From Amycolatopsis sp. MtRt-6 (lineage in GTDB: Bacteria > Actinomycetota > Actinomycetes > Mycobacteriales > Pseudonocardiaceae), in the NCBI RefSeq assembly GCF_017308975.1, contig NZ_JADWPD010000001.1:411612-475611 (forward strand): a DNA stretch of 64,000 bases, in the 5' to 3' direction. The position numbers were made by a program, and so were the translations under genes. This document shows positions 18,958 through 27,483 of this stretch, one piece after another; position 1 is the first letter of the stretch, and each line of letters opens with the position of its first letter. The notes below the pieces were generated by a model. That model worked only from the letters and a program-made list of their open reading frames with translations, ran no database searches and was not told where the DNA came from.

Positions 18958-20614
18958 GTTGGATGCCGCCTCTGCCGAGCAGCGCACGCCGGCGGCGCTG
19001 TCCGGGGTCGCCGTCAGCCCCGGCCGCGCGAGTGGTCCCGTCGTCCGCGTCGCCGAGCCGCTGGGCGAGCCCGCCGCCACCCCGGCCCCGGCCGATCCGG
19101 CCGCCGAAGCCGCCCGGATCGCCCCCGCGGCCGCGATCGTCGCCGGCCGGCTGGAGAAACAGGCCGAGACAGCGAGCGGCGAAGCGGCGACGATCCTGAT
19201 CACGACCGCCGCGATGGCCGCCGACCCGGCGCTGGCGTCCCAGGCCGAAACGCTGGTCAAGACGCAGGGGCTGCCCGCCGCGCGAGCCGTCTACCAGGCC
19301 GCCGAAGGCTTCGCCGAAGCGCTGGCCGCGGCCGGCGGGTACATGGCGGAGCGCGTCCGTGACGTCCGTGACGTGCGCGATCGGCTGATCGCCGAGCTGC
19401 TCGGCATCGCGCCGCCGGGGGTGCCCGAGCTGGCGTCGCCGAGCGTGCTGGTCGCCCGCGACCTCGCGCCGGCCGACACCGCCGGCCTCGACCCGGCGAA
19501 GGTCCTCGCTCTGGTCACCGAGGAGGGCGGCCCGACCAGCCACACCGCGATCCTCGCGCGGGCGCTCGGCATCCCGGCCGTCGTCGCGGTCCGCGGGCTG
19601 CTGGCACTGGACGCGCAAGCGCTTGCGGTGGACGGCGACACGGGCACGGTCGAGGTCGCGGACCCGTCCGCGCCGGTCGTCACGGCCACAGTGGCCCAGC
19701 TCGCCGAGTGGAACGGCACGGGCGCAACGGCCGACGGCCACCGCGTGAAGGTCTACGGCAACGTCGGCTCCCCGGCCGACGCCCAGGCCGCGGCCGACGC
19801 GGGCGCCGAGGGAGTCGGCCTGTTCCGCACCGAGTTCTGCTACCTCGACGCCGCGGACGAGCCGTCGGTGGCCGACCAGCGCGCGGCGTACACGGCGGTG
19901 CTGGCGCCGTTCCGCGGCAAGCCGGTGATCGTCCGGACGCTCGACGCGGGCGCCGACAAGCCGCTGGCCTTCCTGTCCCCCGAAGCCGAGCCGAACCCGG
20001 CGCTCGGCGTGCGCGGGCTGCGCGTGGCGTTCGACCGCCCGGAGGTCCTGGACCGCCAGCTCGAAGCCATCGCGGGCGCGGCCGGGGACTCGGGCGCCGA
20101 GGTCTCGGTGATGGCCCCGATGGTCGCGACGGTCGAGGAAGCGGCCTGGTTCGCTTCGCGGGTACGCGCGGCAGGCATCGCCCGGGCGGGCGTGATGATC
20201 GAGATCCCGGCGGCGGCGCTGAGCGCCCGGGAGATCCTCGAAGTCGTCGACTTCGTCTCGGTCGGCACGAACGACCTGGCCCAGTACACGTTCGCGGCGG
20301 ACCGCCAGCTGGGCGCGGTCGCCAAGCTCAACGACCCCTGGCAGCCGGGACTGTTGCGCCTCCTGAAGCTGATCGGCGACGCGGCCAAAGCAACAGGCAA
20401 ACCGGCGGGCGTCTGCGGCGAAGCGGCGGCGGACCCGCGCTTGGCCCTGGTCCTGACGGGCTTGGGCCTGACGAGCCTGTCGATGAACGCCCCGGCCATC
20501 CGCACGGTCGGAGCCGGCCTGGCAGCGGCAACGCTCGCGGAGTGCGAAGCCCTGGCGGAGGCAACGCTGGCCACCGCGGACCCGGCGGCAGCTCGCGCAG
20601 CAGCCCGCGGCTGA
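18950..20614 (+). CDS. ptsI: Phosphoenolpyruvate-protein phosphotransferase (enzyme I)
   Basis: 554 residues. Transfers phosphate from PEP to HPr, first step of the sugar PTS. Active-site histidine H198 in GGPTSHTAILARALGIPAVV; PEP-binding elements include FRTEFCYLD, a TLDAGADKPL region, VGTNDLAQYTFAADR and GVCGEAAADP (proton-donor Cys). Length matches the family. Neither HPr nor any EII is in this window, so PTS partners must lie elsewhere. Coupled to the ParB-like gene by an 8-base overlap. Confidence 0.93.
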   Translation: MSELDAASAEQRTPAALSGVAVSPGRASGPVVRVAEPLGEPAATPAPADPAAEAARIAPAAAIVAGRLEKQAETASGEAATILITTAAMAADPALASQAETLVKTQGLPAARAVYQAAEGFAEALAAAGGYMAERVRDVRDVRDRLIAELLGIAPPGVPELASPSVLVARDLAPADTAGLDPAKVLALVTEEGGPTSHTAILARALGIPAVVAVRGLLALDAQALAVDGDTGTVEVADPSAPVVTATVAQLAEWNGTGATADGHRVKVYGNVGSPADAQAAADAGAEGVGLFRTEFCYLDAADEPSVADQRAAYTAVLAPFRGKPVIVRTLDAGADKPLAFLSPEAEPNPALGVRGLRVAFDRPEVLDRQLEAIAGAAGDSGAEVSVMAPMVATVEEAAWFASRVRAAGIARAGVMIEIPAAALSAREILEVVDFVSVGTNDLAQYTFAADRQLGAVAKLNDPWQPGLLRLLKLIGDAAKATGKPAGVCGEAAADPRLALVLTGLGLTSLSMNAPAIRTVGAGLAAATLAECEALAEATLATADPAAARAAARG

Positions 20615-20949
20615 CCGGCGCGGCCTCATCCGACGGGTTCCGCGCCCGGCCGGGCGCGGCTGGATCCAGGTGCCCCGGCGGGGCGGCCAGACCCGCTCGG
20701 GCCCCAGAACGGCTCAAACCAGCCCCCGACCCCGGGGGCGCCCCCCACTTTCAGTCTATCGGTCATCACCGACAGTGCCGGCTTGTGCGAACCTGAACCA
20801 GCGTGGTTGTCCACATTGATCGAGGGGTGTGGGCAACCCGCCCTTCACCGCGTGAAGCCCGAAAAAGATCCAGCATGGTTGTCGATCCCGCGTCCGGCCG
20901 CTCGACGAAGAGGTGAGAAGCGAAGCACCCGAGTCGAGAGGACCTCACC
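20615..20949. promoter_or_regulatory. Intergenic region with two operator-like repeats upstream of MFS gene
   Basis: 335 bases with no gene. CCGCGCCCGGCCGGGCGCGG at 20640-20659 is a perfect 20-base palindrome just after ptsI and may act in termination. CCAGCGTGGTTGTC (20798-20811) and CCAGCATGGTTGTC (20870-20883) are near-identical, 72 bases apart. The first is embedded in the palindrome AACCA-GCG-TGGTT, and the second is nearly the same. They fit tandem binding sites for a regulator of the downstream exporter; no regulator gene is adjacent. Confidence 0.5.
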
Positions 20950-22353
20950 ATGACCGCCACCATCGCCGAAGCCGCTCCGGCCGAAGCCGGCGCAGCCGTC
21001 CGGGCCGGGCGTCGGGAATGGATCGGGCTCGCCGTGCTGGCCCTGCCCGCCCTTCTTGTCTCGCTGGACGTCTTCGTCCTCGTGCTCGCCCTTCCGAAGC
21101 TCGCCACCAGCCTGCACGCCGATGGCACCGAACAGCTCTGGATCATGGACACCTACGGCTTCATGGTCGCCGGCTTCATGGTCACCATGGGGACGCTCGG
21201 TGATCGGATCGGGCGACGGAAACTGCTGCTCGTCGGGGCCGCCGCCTTCGGGGTCGCCTCCGTGGTCGCCGCCTTCTCCACCAGTGCCGGGATGCTCATC
21301 GTCGCGCGGGCCGCGCTCGGGATCGCGGGGGCGACGCTCGCTCCTTCCACGCTCTCGCTCATCGGCACCATGTTCGAAAACCCGCGGCAGCGGGCCGAAG
21401 CCATCGGGATCTGGGCCGGCTGCTTCACCGTCGGCGCCATCATCGGGCCGATGGTCGGCGGCTTCATGCTCGAACACTTCTGGTGGGGCTCGGTCTTCCT
21501 GCTCGGCGTCCCGGCCATGGTCCTGCTGCTCGTCATCGGCCCGAAGCTGCTGCCGGAATACCGCGACGAGACCGCCGGCCGCCTCGACCTGCCGAGTGTC
21601 GCCCTCTCGCTCGGCGCCATCCTGCCCGTCGTCTACGGCGTCAAGGAACTCGCCCGCGACGGCGTCCGGACCGTTCCGGTGCTCGCCCTCGGCATCGGCC
21701 TGGTCGTCGGGTACGTCTTCGTGAAGCGGCAGCGCACCCTCGACGACCCGCTCGTCGACTTCAGCCTCTTCGCCGCCAAGGCCTTCCGGACCACCCTCGG
21801 CGGGATGTTGCTGTTCAGCATGCTCGGCGGCACCACCATGCTGTTCGTCGCCCAGTTCTTCCAGCTCGCGCAGCACCTCTCGCCCGTCGGGGCCGCGCTC
21901 GGGCTGCTTCCCGGGATGGCCGCCTCGACCGTCAGCTTCCTCGCCGCTCCCCGGCTCGCCCGGCGGGTCAGGGCCGGCCGGCTGATCGCGAGCGGGGTCG
22001 CCCTCGCCGCGTCCGGGATGGTGATTCTCGCGCTCGTCGATCCCGCCGCCGGGCCCGTGTGGCCGTCGCTCGGGTTCGCCGTGACGTCGCTGGGGGTCGG
22101 GCCGATGGTCGCGCTGGGCACCGATCTCGTCGTCGGCTCGGTTCCGGTGCGCAAGGCGGGCGCCGCCGCTTCGCTGGCCCAGACCGTCAACGAGTTCGGC
22201 TACGCCTTCGGGCTCGCCACCGTCGGCACGCTCGGCAACGCCGTCACCCACTCCTACGGCCTGCCCACCGGGCTGCACGTCGTCGCCGGGCTCGCCGCCG
22301 TCGCGTTCGCCGCTCTCGTCTGGTTCGTGGCGCGGCACCTGCGGACTGCCTGA
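20950..22353 (+). CDS. DHA2-type MFS multidrug exporter
   Basis: 467 residues with about 14 hydrophobic segments, the count for EmrB/QacA/SmvA-like proton antiporters. Motif A appears as MGTLGDRIGRRKLLLVG, and motif C-like AGATLAPSTLSLIGTMFENP and GPMVGGFMLEHFWWGSVFL follow. LDVFVLVLALP in the first helix carries an Asp found in QacA-type drug pumps. Probable role is export of cationic or amphiphilic compounds; substrate not deducible. A strong terminator follows. Confidence 0.9.
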   Translation: MTATIAEAAPAEAGAAVRAGRREWIGLAVLALPALLVSLDVFVLVLALPKLATSLHADGTEQLWIMDTYGFMVAGFMVTMGTLGDRIGRRKLLLVGAAAFGVASVVAAFSTSAGMLIVARAALGIAGATLAPSTLSLIGTMFENPRQRAEAIGIWAGCFTVGAIIGPMVGGFMLEHFWWGSVFLLGVPAMVLLLVIGPKLLPEYRDETAGRLDLPSVALSLGAILPVVYGVKELARDGVRTVPVLALGIGLVVGYVFVKRQRTLDDPLVDFSLFAAKAFRTTLGGMLLFSMLGGTTMLFVAQFFQLAQHLSPVGAALGLLPGMAASTVSFLAAPRLARRVRAGRLIASGVALAASGMVILALVDPAAGPVWPSLGFAVTSLGVGPMVALGTDLVVGSVPVRKAGAAASLAQTVNEFGYAFGLATVGTLGNAVTHSYGLPTGLHVVAGLAAVAFAALVWFVARHLRTA

Positions 22354-22361
22354 CCACGGCG

Positions 22362-22397
22362 AAGGCCTCCCCACCGATGCCTGGGTGGGGAGGCCTT
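22362..22397. terminator. Bidirectional terminator between convergent genes
   Basis: AAGGCCTCCCCACC (22362-22375) pairs with GGTGGGGAGGCCTT (22384-22397), a 14-pair stem with an 8-base loop, between the MFS stop (22353) and the convergent DUF1707 gene (22426). Symmetric A and T ends suit use from both strands. Confidence 0.85.
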
Positions 22398-22425
22398 CTT
22401 GACGCCGGGGGCAGAGGGGCCCCGG

Positions 22426-23088
22426 CTAGCCGAAGAGCCCGCGCCGCGGGTGCCGGACGACCAGCGAGCCGCCGTGCACGCGGCCGGTGAGCACGTACCG
22501 CGGGGTGCCCATCCGCCCGTTGCTGCGCGTCTTGTCCTCCATCGAGCCGAACTTGACGTCGCTGATCGCGTTGAGGTCCACCGAGGCGTGCTCCGGGATG
22601 ATGATCTCGACCGAGCCCCACTTGGCGTCCAGCTCGATGTGCACCACCGGCGACTGCACCTGGGCCTCGGTGAAGTCCAGCTTCGTCGAGCCGTACTTGT
22701 TGCGCACCACCAGCTCGGCCGGCACCACCCACGGCCCGCCGCGGACCAGCGACGAGTACTTCGCGTTCAGCTCGAACCGCTGCCCGGTCGAGTAGCCGGG
22801 GTAGCCCGCCGGCGACGCGTACGCCGGAGCCGCGGCCATGGCCGCCGCCGGGTGGTAGAGGCCGGCGAGGTCGGCCAGCACGGCGTTCAGCTCGCCGCGC
22901 GTCCTCGATGCCAGCGCGCGGTCGGTGCGCTCGGTGAACTCGTCGAGGTCGATCATGCCGCGGCCGATGGCCTTCTGCAGCACCCCGACGACGTGCTCGC
23001 GCTCGTCGTCCGACACCCGGAGATCGCGCTCGCTCAACGGCTTGGTTTCGGTCACCGGTTCCGCCGCCCCGCTCTCTTCCTCGCCCAT
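22426..23088 (-). CDS. DUF1707/LiaF-like C-terminal domain protein
   Basis: 220 residues from ATG 23088. Residues 15-75 form a DUF1707 domain (LRVSDDEREHVVGVLQKAIG, LDEFTERTDRALASRTRGEL). The rest resembles the cell-wall-active-antibiotics-response (LiaF-like) C-terminal domain, a beta-helix with KWGSVEIIIPEHASVDL and KFGSMEDKTRS. No transmembrane helix, so it is cytoplasmic or peripheral. Function unknown in actinobacteria; LiaF homologues modulate envelope-stress sensors. A divergent lipoprotein gene starts 49 bases away. Confidence 0.85.
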   Translation of the reverse strand: MGEEESGAAEPVTETKPLSERDLRVSDDEREHVVGVLQKAIGRGMIDLDEFTERTDRALASRTRGELNAVLADLAGLYHPAAAMAAAPAYASPAGYPGYSTGQRFELNAKYSSLVRGGPWVVPAELVVRNKYGSTKLDFTEAQVQSPVVHIELDAKWGSVEIIIPEHASVDLNAISDVKFGSMEDKTRSNGRMGTPRYVLTGRVHGGSLVVRHPRRGLFG

Positions 23089-23136
23089 GTCCTCGATGGT
23101 AGAACCGGATTTCACCAGGGAGATCGGGGGAAAACC

Positions 23137-24204
23137 CTGAACGGACCCGTAGTCGCCGCGGTCGCCGTCGCCGTCCTGCTGTCCGCGTGCACCGCCGAAA
23201 CCCCGGCGCCGCCGCCGAGCACCACGACGACAACGCCGTCGCCTCCGCCACCCCCGCCGGAGGGGCTCACCGGCGTCCAGGCGACCGGCGGCATCGGCGT
23301 CACCGTGCTGCTGCCGACCGTCGGGCCCACCCTGTTCGACGCCGACCGCGGACCCGTCGCCACGCCGCCCGGCTACCCGGGCGGGGACGTCGCGCTGACC
23401 GTCGTCCGGGTCGGGCAGCAGGCCGTCTTCACGGTCTACCCGCCGTACACCCAGAACTCCGCGCCCTTCGAGGTCCTCGAGTACACCGGGCCGTCGAGCC
23501 CGCCACGGTCGCTCGGCCGGGCCTGGTCGGTCGCCCCGGACGCCGCCGGCGAGGGCGTGTGGCTGATCCGGCAGGACGGCCCGGACGACTGCCGCCTCCA
23601 GCACGTCTCGCTGGCGAAGGGCGAGCTCGGCCGCGGCCAGTCCGCCAGCTGCCGCACCCAGGTGCGGACCGAGACCACGCACGGCCTGCTGATCACCATC
23701 AACGGCGGCGCCGCCGAGTCGACCGACGTCCTGATCGAGCCGGTCACCGGCCGCACGGTCCGGCAGGCCCCGCGCATCCTCGGCGTCGCCGGCGACTGGA
23801 TGCTGCTCGACGGCCTGACCGACCTGACGCTCGTCGACCTGCGCGCCGGCACCAGCAAGAAACTGAACCGGCCGGCGATCGGCGCGGCACCCACCGTGGT
23901 GCCGTCACGCGACAGTGCCGTGTGGGCCGCCGACTTCGCCAACCCCGCCTACCGGAACACCAGCACGCAGGTCCGCGACCTCTGGCTGCTCCGCCCGGCC
24001 GGCCCGACCTGGGAACACGTCCCCGGCATGCCGTTCGCCACCGAGCACCTCAAGCGTGGTGGCGGCTTCGACTGGTCGGCCGCCGGTGACCTCGTGCTCG
24101 CCGACGGCGTCCTCGCCGCCTGGCACCCCGGCGAACCGCGGTGGCGGCTGGGCCAGGCCGCGCTGCCCAAGGGCAACTGGTCGGGCTTCACCGTCCTGTT
24201 CTGA
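23137..24204 (+). CDS. Lipoprotein with probable CTG start codon
   Basis: 355 residues. The frame has no ATG, GTG or TTG near the signal peptide; the only plausible start is CTG at 23137, after AGGGAGATCGGGGG. The signal reads NGPVVAAVAVAVLLSACTAE, with lipobox LSAC, then a Thr/Ser/Pro linker. The mature domain has repeated beta-propeller-like strands (VTGRTVRQAPRILGVAGDWM, LVDLRAGTSKKL), suggesting a WD/propeller-like fold. Function unknown. Divergent from the DUF1707 gene; ends 3 bases before the convergent response regulator. Confidence 0.75.
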   Translation: MNGPVVAAVAVAVLLSACTAETPAPPPSTTTTTPSPPPPPPEGLTGVQATGGIGVTVLLPTVGPTLFDADRGPVATPPGYPGGDVALTVVRVGQQAVFTVYPPYTQNSAPFEVLEYTGPSSPPRSLGRAWSVAPDAAGEGVWLIRQDGPDDCRLQHVSLAKGELGRGQSASCRTQVRTETTHGLLITINGGAAESTDVLIEPVTGRTVRQAPRILGVAGDWMLLDGLTDLTLVDLRAGTSKKLNRPAIGAAPTVVPSRDSAVWAADFANPAYRNTSTQVRDLWLLRPAGPTWEHVPGMPFATEHLKRGGGFDWSAAGDLVLADGVLAAWHPGEPRWRLGQAALPKGNWSGFTVLF

Positions 24205-24207
24205 CGC

Positions 24208-24867
24208 TCACTCCTCGTCGAGGCCGTGCTCGATCGCGTACCGGGCCAGCTCGACGCGGTTGTGCAGCTGCAGCTTCCGCAGCGTCGACTGCACGTGGTT
24301 CTCCACCGTGCGGTGCGACAGCACGAGCCGCTCGGCGATCTGCCGGGCGGTCAGCCCCTTCGCGACCAGGCGCAGGACGTCGGTTTCGCGCTCGGTCAGC
24401 CGCGGTGGCTCGGCACCTTCCGCCGGCGCGTCGGCCATCCGCCGGTACTCGCCGAGCACCAGCCCGGCCAGGCCCGCGGTGAACACCGGGTCGCCGGCGG
24501 CGGTGCGGCGGACGGCGTCGACCAGCTCCACCGCGGACGCCGACTTCACCAGGTAGCCGGACGCGCCGGCCTTCACCGCCTCCAGGACGTCCTTGTGCTC
24601 GCCGCTCGCCGAAAGCACCAGCACCTTCGTCGACGGCAGCGCCGCGGTGATCTCGCGGGTGGCGTCCACCCCCGACGTGGTGCCCAGGTTCAGGTCCATC
24701 AGCACGACGTCCGGCTGCACGGTCTTCGCGATCCGCAGCGCCGCGTCGGCGTCCGGCGCGGTCGCCCGCACGTCGAAGCCGTGTTCGGTCAGGTCACGGG
24801 CCACCCCGTCGCGCCACATCGGGTGGTCGTCGACCACCATCACGGATATCCGCGGCTCGTCACTCAT
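24208..24867 (-). CDS. NarL/LuxR-type response regulator
   Basis: 219 residues from ATG 24867, which overlaps the kinase stop (ATGA). Receiver domain: acidic pair D13-D14 in MVVDDHPMWRDG, phosphorylated Asp D58 in VVLMDLN, conserved Lys in GYLVKSAS. The C-terminal LuxR helix-turn-helix starts at LTERETDVLRLVAKGL with ERLVLSHRTVENHVQSTLRK. Third gene of a coupled permease/kinase/regulator operon. Targets unknown. Confidence 0.93.
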   Translation of the reverse strand: MSDEPRISVMVVDDHPMWRDGVARDLTEHGFDVRATAPDADAALRIAKTVQPDVVLMDLNLGTTSGVDATREITAALPSTKVLVLSASGEHKDVLEAVKAGASGYLVKSASAVELVDAVRRTAAGDPVFTAGLAGLVLGEYRRMADAPAEGAEPPRLTERETDVLRLVAKGLTARQIAERLVLSHRTVENHVQSTLRKLQLHNRVELARYAIEHGLDEE

Positions 24868-26000
24868 CTCGCACCCCTCGTGCTCGGCACCCTGACCTCC
24901 CACTCCGTGCCCCGGCCGGGCCCGGTGTCGAGGGTCGCGCTCCCCCCGAGATCGCGGACCCGCCCCCGGATGGATTCCACCACGCCGAGGTGCCCGTCCG
25001 CGGCCGCTTGCTCGAGAACGCCGTCCGGTATGCCCGGTCCGTCGTCGCGGATGCTCACCACGACCTCGTCGCCGAGGTCCTCCAGCAGCACCCACGCGTG
25101 CGCGTCCGGGCCCGCGTGCTTCTCGACGTTGGACAGGGCCTCGCGGGTCACGGCGACCAGTTCGCCGGTGACGTGCGCCGGCAGCTCGACGTCGTCCGCC
25201 GGCGCCGAGACCTGCACCGACGACGTCGCGAGCAGCTGCAACGCGGCCCGCAGGCTCGTCCGGCCGCTTTCGTTCGGCTTCACCGGCTCGGTCGTCACCA
25301 GCGACCGCAGCGCGATCTCCTGCTCACCGGCCAGCCGGGCCAGCTCCGCCGCCTCGCCGCCGACCTCGTTGCCGCGCTTGCGGACCCGCGCGAGGACCTG
25401 CAGCACGCTGTCGTGGATCGACCGGGCCAGCCGCTCGCGCTCGGCCGTCGCGGCTTCCTTCCGCAGCGCCTGCTCCAGCCGCGCCGCCGACCGGCGGGCC
25501 ATCGTCGAAGCCATGCCGACCAGCAGCCCGGCGGCGGCGAGCAGGACGCCGTCGCGGGCGACGTCGAGGTCGAACTTCTCCCGCGCCAGCGCGGTCGCCA
25601 CGCCGACGACCAGCCCGGCGAGCACCCCACCGGACGCGCCGAACCGCGCGCCCGCGGCGACCGGCGGCACGGCCGCCCACACCGTGGTGATGAGCGGGAC
25701 GTTGAGCGCGAACTGCGCGTCGCTGAGCACCCACGGCGAGGTCAGCAGCAACCCGGTGGTCAGCACGAGGTCGAAGACCACCAGCGCCGGCGGCCGCGTG
25801 CGCTCGCGCAGGTAGAGGAAGCTGCTCACGACCGACCAGACGGCCATCACGCCGAGGATGGTCCACGCCAGCCACTCGCGCCGGTACTCGCCGCTCTGGA
25901 CGATGACCGTGCCGCAGGCGAACGCCCAGGTGAGGAACCGGAAGGCCAGCACGCCCCGCCACATCGGCGTGACGGGGTCGGGTGTCCGCCGGACGGTCAC
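24864..26000 (-). CDS. MacS-like sensor histidine kinase
   Basis: 378 residues from GTG 26000, overlapping the upstream permease stop (GTGA). An N-terminal half with about five hydrophobic segments, then a HisKA_3-type dimerisation helix with phospho-acceptor H196 in LARSIHDSVLQVLARV. The HATPase has N-box NVEKHAG and G-box RDDGPGIPDG. NarL-family kinases of this type sense membrane or redox signals; the membrane-embedded sensor and IHDxVLQ box recall MacS of Streptomyces. Partner is the response regulator 24208-24867. Confidence 0.92.
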   Translation of the reverse strand: MTVRRTPDPVTPMWRGVLAFRFLTWAFACGTVIVQSGEYRREWLAWTILGVMAVWSVVSSFLYLRERTRPPALVVFDLVLTTGLLLTSPWVLSDAQFALNVPLITTVWAAVPPVAAGARFGASGGVLAGLVVGVATALAREKFDLDVARDGVLLAAAGLLVGMASTMARRSAARLEQALRKEAATAERERLARSIHDSVLQVLARVRKRGNEVGGEAAELARLAGEQEIALRSLVTTEPVKPNESGRTSLRAALQLLATSSVQVSAPADDVELPAHVTGELVAVTREALSNVEKHAGPDAHAWVLLEDLGDEVVVSIRDDGPGIPDGVLEQAAADGHLGVVESIRGRVRDLGGSATLDTGPGRGTEWEVRVPSTRGAR

Positions 26001-27196
26001 TGCTCGTCTTCGCCGCGCGTCGGCACTTCCGCCTTCGCGGATCCGGGTGTCGCGTCGTTCGGCTGGGCGGCCTGGTCCGCGAGGACGTTCACCTCGGCCG
26101 GATCCGGGTCGGTCTCGTGCAGCAGCGACCGGATGCCCGCGTTGAGCACCGCCAGGATCGGCACCGCCATCAGCGCGCCGGCGATCCCGCCGACGACGAG
26201 GCCGCCGGTGATGGCCAGGACGACGGCGAGGGGGTGCAGCTTCACCGCGCGGCCGAGCAGCAGCGGCTGCAGCACGTGGCTTTCCAGCTGCATCACGCCG
26301 ATCACGATGGCCAGCACGATCAACGCGCCGATGAAGCCGTTGGTGACCAGGGCGATCAGCACCGCGACGCCACCGGTGATCACCGCCCCGATGATCGGGA
26401 TGAACGCGCCGAGGAACACCAGCGTCGCCAGCGGGATCACCAGCGGCACGCCCATGATCCACAGCCCGATGCCGATGCCGACGGCGTCGACGACCGCCAC
26501 GGCCGCCGTCGCCCGCACGTAGCTCACCAGCGACGCGAACCCGCGGCGCCCGGCGACGTCGACGCGGTTGCGCACGTGGGCGGGCACACCGCGGACCAGG
26601 AACGTCCAGATCCCGTCGCCGCCGCTGAGGAAGAAGATCGTGATGAACAGCGTGAGCAGGAAGCCGGTGACGATCTCGCCGACCGTGCCCGCCGTGGTCA
26701 GCGCGGTGTCGGTGAGCCAGGCCTGGTTGTTCTGCAGGAACCCGAAGACCTGGTTGATGAAGTCCTGGAGCTGCTCCTGGCGCAGGTGCGCCGGGCCGTT
26801 GATCAGCCAGTCCTTGATCTGGTTGAGGCTCTCGTTGAGCTGTTTCTGCAGCTGCGGCAGGCCGCTGGAGAACTGCGTGACGACGAACGTGAGCAACCCG
26901 GCCAGCACGGCCAGCCCGGCGATCAGCACGATCGCCGTCGCCAGCCCGCGCGGGAAGCGGACCGCCACCAGCTTCTGGACCGCCGGGGCGAGCAGGGCCG
27001 AAACCAGCAGGGCGATGCCCAGCGGGATGACGACGACCGCCAGATAGCCGATCGCCCAGACCACCGCGTAGAGCGCCGCGGCCACTACGATCAAACGCCA
27101 CGCGAGTGCGGCACTTATGCGTAGGCCCCGGGGGATAAGCCCGGTGACGTCCTCGTGCTCCGGCAGAAACGGGTCTTCACGTCGCGCGTGGGTCAC
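25997..27196 (-). CDS. AI-2E-family transporter (permease)
   Basis: 399 residues from GTG 27196. Eight or so hydrophobic segments with the family's long amphipathic middle (LPQLQKQLNESLNQIKDWL) and late conserved stretch GAFIPIIGAVITGG and LESHVLQPLLLGRAVKLHPL. The family was named for putative autoinducer-2 export, and other members are ion antiporters, so substrate is open. Its stop overlaps the kinase GTG, so permease, kinase and regulator are co-translated; a sensory link between transporter and kinase is plausible. Confidence 0.88.
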   Translation of the reverse strand: MTHARREDPFLPEHEDVTGLIPRGLRISAALAWRLIVVAAALYAVVWAIGYLAVVVIPLGIALLVSALLAPAVQKLVAVRFPRGLATAIVLIAGLAVLAGLLTFVVTQFSSGLPQLQKQLNESLNQIKDWLINGPAHLRQEQLQDFINQVFGFLQNNQAWLTDTALTTAGTVGEIVTGFLLTLFITIFFLSGGDGIWTFLVRGVPAHVRNRVDVAGRRGFASLVSYVRATAAVAVVDAVGIGIGLWIMGVPLVIPLATLVFLGAFIPIIGAVITGGVAVLIALVTNGFIGALIVLAIVIGVMQLESHVLQPLLLGRAVKLHPLAVVLAITGGLVVGGIAGALMAVPILAVLNAGIRSLLHETDPDPAEVNVLADQAAQPNDATPGSAKAEVPTRGEDEQ

Positions 27197-27302
27197 CGGC
27201 TCACCGTAGCGGTTGCTCCGCCCGATTCCGCCGCTTTCCCACGGCCGCGTCCGACACGCGTGCGGGCCAGGGATGATCACCGACCGTCAAATCGGACTAC
27301 AC

Positions 27303-27319
27303 CGTGTGTCTTTCACACG
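27303..27319. promoter_or_regulatory. Inverted repeat upstream of exported-protein gene
   Basis: CGTGTG (27303-27308), spacer TCTTT, CACACG (27314-27319), in the 287-base divergent region between the AI-2E operon and 27484. Could be an operator or a short hairpin in the 5' leader of 27484-28443. No terminator-like T-run follows. Confidence 0.4.
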
Positions 27320-27483
27320 ATGGGGGCATCAAGTCGTGTCAAGGGTGCGCGGCGCCGCGCCGGTTTGGTTAGGTCGCTTCCGCAACAGCCGGATCACGGA
27401 CCGAGGCTGTGACAACCGGACCTTCGGCCCGGGCCGGGGGCTCCGCCACCCGGACCCCCGAAAGACTCACGAGGAGACGACGA

